Shown here: positions 19,593 to 27,251 of the stretch, piece after piece | How the letters are laid out: each line of letters opens with the position of its first letter | How positions within the stretch are numbered: position 1 is the stretch's first letter | DNA from: Chara braunii | Taxonomy: Eukaryota > Streptophyta > Charophyceae > Charales > Characeae | DNA length: 30,395 bases | Direction: 5' to 3' | NCBI GenBank assembly: GCA_003427395.1 | Contig: BFEA01001014.1 | Coordinates: forward strand, 198,623-229,017 | Notes under the pieces: generated by a model | The model's input: only the letters and a program-made list of their open reading frames with translations | What the model was told of the DNA's origin: nothing | Database searches by the model: none | Position numbers and translations under genes: made by a program

Positions 19593-20283
19593 TCATATGC
19601 CAACGGTCGGATCTATACGCTTGTAGTTCTTCAGGGCCCCGACAACGTTGGTGGGATCGATCCTTAGGATAAATTGCCTTCCGAATAGGTATGCCTGAAA
19701 GGTCTTAAGACAATGCAGAATCGCTAAGACCTCCTTCTTGAACTGTGAGTACCGCCGTTCTGCCGAATTCAGGGTCCTACTTTCAAATCTTATTGACCTT
19801 TCCCTGCCCTCCTCGCTTCTCTGTATCAATACTCCTCCTACTGTCAGCGGTCCCCCATCTGTTTCTAAGATAAAAGGCCGTCCTACCTCGTCATTGAAAT
19901 ACGGTGCTGCTAGAGTGACTTGATCGGATGACAGGATGTCTTTCAGGGTCTGGGCTGCCGCTTCCCTATCCTCGGTCCAATCCATAGTGCCGCCTTCCCT
20001 AATCATTGCACGAATAGGTTCTGCTATCTTTGTGAATCCTTTGATGAAGATCCTCCAAAATCCGACCACCCCTAGGAAGGCTCGTACTTCCGTCGTGGTG
20101 CATAGGGGTGTTGGTTACTGGGAGATCTAATCCGTCTTTGCAGGGTCGGGTCTCCTCCCAAAATCTCCGCAGCGAAATCCCAGTATGGTTACCTCCGGAA
20201 CGACAAGGATGCTCTTGGGTCCGCTTGCAGTAATATTGTAAACGAGGAATCGCTGGAGTAGGTCCTTAATATCCTGCATGTGA
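19593..20283 (-). pseudogene. Reverse transcriptase connection and RNase H domain
   Basis: RNase H removes the RNA strand during reverse transcription. The frame resumes after a frameshift at about 20283 with DHMQDIKDLLQRFLVYNI and VPEVTILGFRCGDFG. It is broken by TAG 20127-20129 and TAA 20115-20117, then runs from TTEVRAFLGVVGFWRIFIK into RNase H. The expected acidic residues are visible in LETDGGPLTVGG (Asp), SQFKKEVLAILH (Glu) and ILRIDPT (Asp). ESRTLNSAERRYSQFKKE is characteristic of the Ty3/gypsy RNase H domain. It ends at TGA 19593-19595. Confidence 0.85.
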
Positions 20284-21165
20284 TCCCAAGACAAACTTTC
20301 GTACGTCCGGCTCGACCTCCGTCTCGTCCTTGTACCTTGCGCCTTTTACGGGATTATCATCTATATACGGTTTACACTTTTTCGGAAACATATCCCCTGC
20401 GACGATGAGTATCCTTGTCTGCACCTCTGCTACCGCATTTGTAAAACCCATAGGGGTCACTTGCATCTGCAGCTGCCCTAAGGGGGTGTGCATTGCGGTG
20501 TATGGTCTATCCCTCGCATCGAGCGGCAACTGATCATATCCTGAGTACAAGTCTACCAGGGAGTAAATACTCCGCCCCACATGAGATTCTGCCACCAAGT
20601 CAGCTTGTGGAAGCGAGTCTGTGTCCCTGATTGTTACCGCATTGAGCTTCTGCAGGTCCTGGATCCACCTGAGCGTCTTATTGGGCTTCCTGAACACGAA
20701 CCACTTGTTCGCGTAAGGGGATGCGGTGGGTTCAGCCACGAAAAAATCTATCTTAGCTCTAAGCAGGTCCGTGACCTCCGTTGCTATCCCAAACTCATAG
20801 GCGGGTCTTTTATCATTCTAACACTCGTGCTGTACGGTGTGGATCCTGACAGGGGGAACTANCTTTGCGTCCAATCGCCCTTTCTGATGATCATTGAAAG
20901 CGAAAGCTAAATGAAACTCCTGGCATGCCTTTCTTATCAACTGAGTTTCTTCCGCTGTTAGAAACCCTTCCACTCCTATTTTCATGGTATCTGCTACCCC
21001 ATCTGGTATGCGATGCCCTTCCGTTGCGTGTCTCTCCCTTATAACCCGTAGGATCTCCTCCTCTTTCTCCATGGCCTCTTCCTTTGATATTTCTACTAGG
21101 ATCGAGACCGGATTGGCATTCTTTCCTACGGGTTTGTATTTTCGCACACTGCCTTCTGGGATCGT
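20284..21165 (-). pseudogene. Ty3/gypsy reverse transcriptase
   Basis: Reverse transcriptase copies element RNA to DNA in cytoplasmic particles. After a frameshift at about 21165 the frame reads VRKYKPVGKNANPV and a linker. At TAG 20818-20820 a Trp is expected before NDKRPAYEFG. Then come VAEPTASPYANKWFVFRKPN, motif A (IYSLVDLYSGYDQ), VTPMGFTNAVAE and the catalytic YIDD (KPYIDDNPVKG). It ends at an extra base near 20283 that shifts the frame after VRKFV. An ambiguous base (n) lies at 20862. GTG 20739 looks like a start but is only an internal Val of the domain. Confidence 0.88.
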
Positions 21166-22958
21166 TCTCCTAAAAAATGAACGGTCGGAATTGGCCTCGC
21201 TATTTCCATGATACGGGGCTGAATGCTAACTATCTTCCCATTCAGGCAGTAGCCTTTTCGAACCTCATCCTCAAACTTGGCAAGCGCTGCCGGGTCCGCC
21301 CCCACTTTGTGGTACCTGATTGCCTTGACAAGTTGCAATAGGTTTGGGATTTCAAGCGCTAGCTCGGGGGTCTCCTTACGACCTTCCTTTGGCTTGGGCA
21401 GACTCGCCCCAAGTTCAACTTCCTGCTCCTTTTCCGCCACCGTAACCCCCAGGGACTCGTCCTCAAGCCTTCTCTTCTTTACGGGAAGACCCATCTTGAT
21501 CCATTCCTTTTTACTAAAAGCCTCCTCGATAATAATTTCTACCCTTTCCCTCATGCCTTCCATTCGTGCGAATGCCCCCTTCCGCGCACTTTCTTCGAAT
21601 GTTGGAGACCAGGTTGCCAATTCGCCCTTCGGAGGGTCTCCTCCGGTCCCAAGAAGTCGGAGGAGTTCCCCGCGGCCGGTCACTGGGTCCTCTATGTCTA
21701 CCATGTATGTGTCGTTGTGCAGATGGATTCCTATCATTTCCACATTGGCGCACCACGGTCTCCCGAGGATTACGTCGTGATCCATTTCTTCCATCACGAT
21801 CGTCCGTTGAAAGGACCAGGTGGATTCCCGGATTCCCGCCCTGACTGCACATTTGGTGACATACCCTATGAAAGGAATTTCGCCATCGGCTCCCCGGATA
21901 CTCCCTGCTACTTCCTTGTTTATCATGCACCCCGTGACCGTTGCGAAATTTCGTCGTATGAGGGTGATTTCTGGTCTGCCATCCACTAACGCGTCAGTGT
22001 GGTGAGTTCCGATTTGAACTTTAAGTTTTCCAACTGGTAATGCATGAAAGCTAAGCTTTGTCTCGGGTGGCGCTCTCTTGACTTCGCCACCTTCACGATT
22101 CGGTAGGCTTAGGCGGATGTCCGCAAAGGCTTTCTCCAAATCTCCCAGACCCCCTGGAATGCTTTGGAGGTTGGAGACTAATTGCGGCACCTCAGCCTCT
22201 TTCGTGTCCTGCTCTTGCAGTTCCGGGGCCTCCTCTACCTCTATGCACTTACGCGTTAGCAACTGCCTGACTCCTTTAAGCAGCCTCGGGCTGGCTTGCA
22301 GCATGGTCTGAAAGGACACTGATACCATGGTTCCCAGTAGCTTACTCAAGGTGCCATCGATTTCTGGCGAAGTGAGGATCGAAATTTGATACCTGAACTT
22401 CTTCTTTGCCGCCGTAGCCTTGTCTACCGTTTCGTCCTCCCTTGGCTTCCCATAGACCTTCTCTTGCTTCTCGGCTTCGGTCTCTTGCTGGCCCGTGCTA
22501 GTCCCTGCGAGTTCTTCCATTACTGTATCTTGAATAAGTTTCTTTTCTGCGCCGGCGCGGCGAGTGGTAATGTTTACCCTATCCTGGTCATTGCCTTCTA
22601 TGATAAAATTGGTCTGTGGTCCCCGTCCCAATGGCTGGTCCCAGACAATCTCGGCTATCGGCTCTGCTTCTACGGCAGCTATCTGTAAGTTATTCAGGAG
22701 GATGACGGCTCGCCGCATCCCTCCTGGCGAGTTCCAATTGACACGCTCCCCCCTAGGTCCGAGGATCTCGCCTTTGAGGGACCTGCTGCACCTCTGCTGC
22801 TCGATATCGTGATTGAGTCTCAGACAGGCCCGTACGAAATGCCCGATCATGGTGCAATACTTGCATTGTTCGTTGGCCGGGTCCCTCCTACCAAACCCCC
22901 GGTTTGCTACAACTGTCGGAACCACGGCCTCTTGGGGCGGGAGGGCGGGTCTGGACAC
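21126..22958 (-). pseudogene. Gag C-terminus, nucleocapsid zinc knuckle and protease
   Basis: A 610-codon open stretch. It starts inside Gag, directly after TAG 22965-22967, which replaces a Gln, so it has no start of its own. A CCHC knuckle CKYCTMIGHFVRAC lies at residues 32-45. A long polar linker leads to a retropepsin-like domain with TDALVDGRPEITLI at about 321-334 and HDVILGRPW at about 394-402. The catalytic Asp326 is followed by Gly-Arg instead of the usual Ser/Thr-Gly, so the active site is altered. The frame runs out at 21126 because a T run near 21165 appears one base short; the reverse transcriptase frame takes over there. Confidence 0.85.
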
Positions 22959-22964
22959 TTGCGC

Positions 22965-24405
22965 CTACATCACTAATAACGCATTTTTCATTTTGTCCAT
23001 CTTGTTGTCAACCCCGTGCAACTGTTCGTGCAGGCTCCTTATCGCCTTCTTGACCTTATCCCCCGTCTTCCCGGTCAGATCTATAACCTCCCCTTCCTTA
23101 AGCAGGACTAGCGTCTCGGTGACTACTGTCTTTTCCGCAAGGTGTGTTACGGTGCTGAAGTCCTAATCTCTCGTGTATTCGAACTTACTGGTCTGCTGGT
23201 ATGCTGACAAAATCTTATCTTTATCAAACTCGAAAAACTGCCTGAGGAAGTATTTACTCATTATGCGGTCCGTTACTCCAGGAATTCGCAGCGCGACTAA
23301 CGTAAATGCCCTTAGGAAATCATTGTAAGTCGCATAGTTTTTTCTCTGGACTGCGGCTAATTCGGCCTCTGTCGCCATTTTCTCTACCTTCAGGTATTTC
23401 CTCATCATCTCATTCCTGGTTTCTTTCCAGGATCCACTGGAGGCGACGATGGCCATAATGTCCCTTCCCAAGCTTAGCGACAGGTGCTGCCCTAGGTACT
23501 CCATCTTTTTCTTTTCCGTCCATTTCAGTAAGGCTGCTAGGTTCTCATAGTCTATTAGAAACTCCGTAATGTTGGCCCCATCGAACGTGTTTCTTCTTTG
23601 CATCTGCGAGATACCCCTGGTTCTTGTTTAGTGTCCTGGTGAGAGTGGCGACTACCCTCTTGAGACCGTCTTCAGAGCCACCCGCTTCTCCGGCCGCACT
23701 GGTCCCTTCCCCTTCCTTGCTTTCCCTCTGCTTCTCCCTGGTTTTCGGCGTTCCTTCTGGGTCGAACCATCTCAGCACTCTTTCCCTAAGGTTCCAGAGT
23801 TTGTCACACGCCTCTCTTACTTTCGGCGTGGCGGGCAGTCTGCTAGTGCCGCTATCGATGGCGGGTGGGGTCATAGCGTTTTCCGTCTCCTCTGTCGGGG
23901 GGTCGTTCTTGTCCTTCCCGTTCTTACTAGGCGTTCCTTTGTGGCTATTATCCTTCCCCTCATACCTAGCCTCGTCCTGCCCGGTCCTGCGTCCCTCACG
24001 TGACCCTGCGCCCTGGGGGTCCTCTTCATCCTCGGCCATCATCTGCTCGACAAGCCTTGCCTTAAATTCTGCAGTCTGCTTTTCTATCTCTGCCAATTTA
24101 CGACTGGCATCCGAGACTTTTGTCATTTTAGGGGTGGCTCCTACTGAGTTCCGAGGGCTTGTTCTCATATCGTTTCCCCCTTCCCTGTCTTCCTGAGGTC
24201 CGCTTTTGCTACCCCAGACTTTGCCCGAACTTTCTCCAATTGATGCGCCCTTTTTGTCTTCTCGGGTTCCTTTCAATTTGGCCGACTCTCGATCCCTGGC
24301 TGATCCCTCGTTTCGTTTCCCATCCCCATTTGTGCCCTGATTCCCTTTGCTCTGCTGATCCTCGATTTCTTCCTCCATCGCTATTCCTTTACCTAGCCTG
24401 AACAT
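22965..24405 (-). pseudogene. Ty3/gypsy gag, minus-strand copy
   Basis: The start MFRLGKGIAMEEE at 24405 matches the plus-strand gag start at 8447. The N-terminal third is charged and low in complexity (SKGNQGTNGDGKRNEGS). The capsid-like core includes FDGANITEFLIDYENLAAL, YNDFLRAFTLVALRIPGV and IMSKYFLRQFFEFDKDKI. It is broken by a two-base deletion at about 23590 (judged against the plus copy), TAG 23163-23165 where the plus copy has Val, and TAG 22965-22967 for Gln. The zinc knuckle continues in the next frame segment. The capsid core is intact where the plus copy has two stops, so the two copies decayed independently. Confidence 0.87.
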
Positions 24406-24832
24406 GGAAAAAAAGTTTTTTGCGAAAAAGTGGCCGGTTGTTCATAACTGCCCTATTCCCGGCCCTAAAACCCGCCTATTCCCTTGTTTTTTTTTTTTTT
24501 GCGTCTTATATTAATCGGTCCGACTCTCCTGACTTTTCTTTCCTAGGGCGTCCTCCAAGTTTTCTCCCGCCGGGGGACTTGCCGCCGCTGCTTGGCATTT
24601 TATCACTGCCTCGCTTTGGCTCTTGGGGCGGTGTTTGAGCCCAGTGGCCTCCTTATCGAGGATGGCCCTTTTGGCTTTTCGACCTCCAAATGCCCCAGAG
24701 TGGTCTTCCTAGTTCCTCCTTGCCGCATCATTGGGTCGACCGGAATTCCAACCACTGCCCTTCTTTTGCTGATGGCTGCCTACTTATCCTAGTACCCATC
24801 CTTTATTTCCCTACTTCTTCCGACGCGTTTTC
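24406..24832 (-). other. Spacer between D' and gag
   Basis: A 427-base gap, similar in length to the 441 bases in the plus copy. It contains a run of 14 T (about 24487-24500) and stop-rich frames. The readable segment KRAILDKEATGLKHRPK resembles the possible short frame E of the plus copy. No full ORF is present. Confidence 0.5.
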
Positions 24833-25094
24833 TCATGCAGGTCCCTCAGGCCTGCCCTGCTCATCTGGTTTCTCGAACAGGTCAGCCAACCCAGAAAGGT
24901 AATTTTTCCCTATCTCTATTTCCCTGATAATTATTGGCTCATATTCTTCAAACGACAGGTGGGGCAATCTGAATATCAAGATCTTGAGTAATTCGAGTAG
25001 TTCCCAGGCCTGATTCCCCCAGAACGGCCCATGTTTAACGAACACATCGTAGAACATGCTTGTTGTTTGTGGCTGGAAGAGGTGGATCCAGACC

Positions 25095-25141
25095 AGGGTC
25101 GAATCCACCAGGTCCCTAGCTCTCTTGAGGCTACCGAATAC
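25095..25141. repeat. 47-bp direct duplication flanking the adapter, left copy
   Basis: The 47 bases starting AGGGTCGAATCCACCAGG and ending ACCGAATAC recur exactly at 25177-25223, immediately after the adapter. Exact duplication on both sides of an adapter is the signature of two overlapping read ends joined at a mate-pair junction, not of biology. Confidence 0.95.
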
Positions 25142-25176
25142 CTGTCTCTTATACACATCTAGATGTGTATAAGAGA
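25142..25176. other. Nextera/Tn5 mate-pair junction adapter left in the assembly
   Basis: CTGTCTCTTATACACATCT is the 19-base Tn5 mosaic end used in Nextera kits. It is followed directly by its reverse complement AGATGTGTATAAGAG(A), which lacks the final CAG. Translations through it give the well-known artefact peptides MCIRDR and MYKRQ. It interrupts D'. Confidence 0.97.
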
Positions 25177-25223
25177 AGGGTCGAATCCACCAGGTCCCTA
25201 GCTCTCTTGAGGCTACCGAATAC
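25177..25223. repeat. 47-bp direct duplication flanking the adapter, right copy
   Basis: Identical to 25095-25141. Only one of the two copies should exist in the genome. With a single copy the D' reading frame is continuous across this point, as it is in the plus-strand D. Confidence 0.95.
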
Positions 25224-25793
25224 CAAGTCCACCATGAAATGAGGCACTCGACACCTCAACCCGGTCATTGGGGCCTTAAGCTCTCGCCAGCCTCCGACCT
25301 CCACCCGAGTTCTCAATCCCACGTTTCTTCTCCCCCGCACTTCCTGGCCCACCCTGCTCAACATCCTAGTAGCCCTCTGGGAAATTGGTAGCAACCTGTG
25401 AGCTAATGCCAATTTCGTTCCTAACATGTACCATCCAAGTTCCGACAGGTATATGGTCTCTGTTACTCTAAGATCGGTATACAGATCGTCCCCCGGCCCC
25501 CTGTTAATTCTCATACCATCCCACAAACATTCCACAATCATGAACGTCTGACCTCTTCCCAGGGTCACGACCCTCCATTCGATGTCCAATCCTTGGATCA
25601 TGTAGCTTGCGGGGAGCGATACCTCCCATCCGCCTCCACTTTCTGTGGGTGGTCGCGGGTGTGTGGACCGTCGCAACATCCAAGCGCGTCTCATTGCCAT
25701 TTTTGACTTAGTAGTCCCCTGCATAGTTTGAACAACAAGCGGTTTTACTTATTTCATTTAATCTTCAACTCCCGGCCAAACATTCCCCGGTTT

Positions 25794-26195
25794 CTAGCTT
25801 GAACCTTCCTTTTCTTTCCTTGACTTCTCCATCGGCTCATACAATCGGTACAGATCATCCACGTACACCCTCCCTTGACTTATTTCCTGTCGGATGACAC
25901 CCCACAGGACCTCATCTCCCACGACCGGAGCCCTCAGCCTAGTGCTAAACACAGCACGCAGGATGAGCATCACCTCGTACTTCTGCTCTCTACTGAACGG
26001 ACTCATTTTTATGAAGGCCCGATAGTATTCTCGATGTACCATCGCATCTTCATATGTCAGGCTTACAAGGTCGGCTACTGCTTGTCTAATAAGTCCCAGG
26101 CCGCCCAGCCTTTCCAGCAGGAAGGGCGGCAGCCTCATTCGTACATTTTCACTAGGCAATTCGAAACTCCCGACCATGGCTATCCTAAGTGGGTT
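25794..26195 (-). pseudogene. Paralogue C', 5'-truncated member of the unknown family
   Basis: The frame is open from the junction at about 26195 to the stop at 25794-25796. It contains MVGSFELPSENVRMRLPPFL, LTYEDAMVHREYYRAFIKM, SPFSREQKYEVMLILRAVF and VYVDDLYRLYEPMEKSRKE, matching plus-strand C closely; the hallmark GPF is SPF here. It reads Gln where C has its third stop. The N-terminal half of the family is absent because a 138-bp repeat begins at the junction. It lies 69 bases upstream of D'. The remaining part has no stops, so C' was lost by rearrangement, not point decay. Confidence 0.7.
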
Positions 26196-26545
26196 ATCAT
26201 TTGTTCGGGCAGTCTTTCGTGATGCAGAAACGCAACCGGGGCGAGTTCGGTGGGCCTTCTTGTTGGATCTGGATCTGTTTTAAGCAGAGTTTCGCACTCC
26301 ACAAACAAAATTCCCCTCCAGTTCCCGCAACTTATCCGTTGTTCAAGCAGTCTTTTGAGATGCTCAATCGCAACTGGGGCGAGATTGGTGGGACTTCTTG
26401 TTTGATCTGGATCTGTTTTGAGCAGAGTTTCGCACGCCACAAGCAGAATTCCCCTCCAGTTCCCGCAGGTTATCAGTTGTTCGGGCAGTCTTTTAAGATG
26501 CTCAATCGCTACTTGGGCGAGTTTGGTAGGCCTCCTGGGATTGTG
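26196..26545. repeat. 138-bp tandem repeat, about 2.5 copies, open on both strands
   Basis: Units start at 26201, 26339 and 26477 (TTGTTC[GA][GA]GCAGTCTTT), exactly 138 bases apart, which is 46 codons. On the minus strand a 123-codon frame (26180-26551) reads units such as LAPVAIEHLKRLPEQ and CGNWRGILLVACETLLKTDP. On the plus strand a 127-codon frame (26189-26572) is also open. The minus-strand units look helical and more protein-like. No family is recognised. The array abuts the truncated C'. Confidence 0.85.
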
Positions 26546-26551
26546 GACCAC

Positions 26552-27251
26552 TTGACGTTCGCCGACACCTGAACTACGAATGCCGCACGGTTGTATAAAT
26601 CTCCAAAGAATTAAAGCTCAGGCAATTCAACCAGAAATGACGTTCGCCAACGCCACACGGTTTCGGTCTAAGTTTGCCGATATGCGAACTTCACGCAATG
26701 AGGCAAGGGTCGTCTGGTTTACTGTCGCTGTTGACAAGAATTCATCATTTGCAGAAAACGAGAGGGAATTCCAAATCCATTTGCGTAAACGCGAGAACTG
26801 AGGGTTCTTTGCTGTGTTCAACAATTATCATTTTCGTGTTCGTGGCTGTGATATACCGCACTGCACTTCCCGCAGTATTCGAAGTTCCGATCCCGGCGAA
26901 CTTAGGTCATGTCCTCATGCTGCCATCAATACCAGTGAAAATGATAGTCGTGTCGAGCCCCGCATAAGGAATAGTCGCATGACGTGTGTTCCGTTTGCAA
27001 AGATTGTTTGCGTTGTTCGACAGGGGGTATTAAAGGGCTTCGTGTGTCAAAGTTCGCTGTAATCCGAACTTCTTGCTTTCGAAACGACATACTAAGGCCG
27101 ACGTGTGCAGTACAGGGTTTCCTGCCTGCGTTTGTGATGCTTTATTACATCCTGCGTTGTGGTTTGACTGTGACTGGACTGTTACTGCTTTAGTTTGCCC
27201 AAACCTGACAGCGTGGTGGGTACTTAATTTGCATTGTTGTCCGCAGGCACG
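26552..27251. other. No gene recognised; possible intron end before 27252
   Basis: Frames here are short and overlapping. TTGCATTGTTGTCCGCAG at 27229-27246 has the form of a polypyrimidine tract with an AG 3' splice site, 5 bases before the ATG at 27252. This suggests upstream exons or an intron of the following pseudogene. Nothing else is supported. Confidence 0.35.

Larger units (their letters stand above)
24833..25724 (-). pseudogene. Paralogue D', most intact member of the unknown family; split by an assembly artefact
   Basis: The start is MQGTTKSKMAMRR at 25724 and the stop is at 24833-24835, after EGPA. Apart from the adapter insertion at 25142-25176 and its duplicated flank, the frame has no stops. 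Its true length is about 269 codons. Segments are GGGWEVSLPASYMIQG (30-45), FMIVECLWDGM, DDLYTDLRVTETIYL (79-93), LGWYML with the Trp that B and D have lost, RCRVPHFMVDLVFG (158-171), KHGPFWGNQAWELLELL (203-219), EEYEPIIIREIEIG and a closing LADLFEK. There is no signal peptide, membrane span or catalytic motif that I recognise. It lies 427 bases upstream of gag and 69 bases downstream of C'. The break is technical, so the biological gene was probably open. Confidence 0.75.
17811..26195 (-). mobile_element. Ty3/gypsy retrotransposon, minus-strand copy, 5'-truncated
   Basis: Read right to left it contains C' (5'-truncated), D', a spacer, gag, protease, reverse transcriptase, RNase H and integrase. 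That is Ty3/gypsy order with integrase last. At about 26195 the homology to the plus-strand copy stops inside C and a 138-bp repeat begins, so A and B are missing. Pol is interrupted by several stops and frameshifts. No LTR could be assigned with confidence; the LTRs at 11892 and 13293 have the right orientation but their own polypurine tracts lie far from this pol. Confidence 0.8.

Noticed and set aside
20266-20739. Separate small reverse transcriptase gene starting at GTG 20739
   Set aside because: The coding frame continues upstream through FFVAEPTAS to a Trp-to-stop lesion at 20818, so the GTG is an internal Val codon.
21126-21170. Programmed ribosomal frameshift between protease and reverse transcriptase
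   Set aside because: The shift sits in a short T run with no heptamer or pseudoknot that I can see, in a copy with several other frameshifts. A lesion or homopolymer error is simpler.
25149-25156. Gene ends and starts giving MYKRQ, MCIRDR and LLYTSRCV
   Set aside because: These are translations of the Tn5 mosaic-end adapter, not biology.
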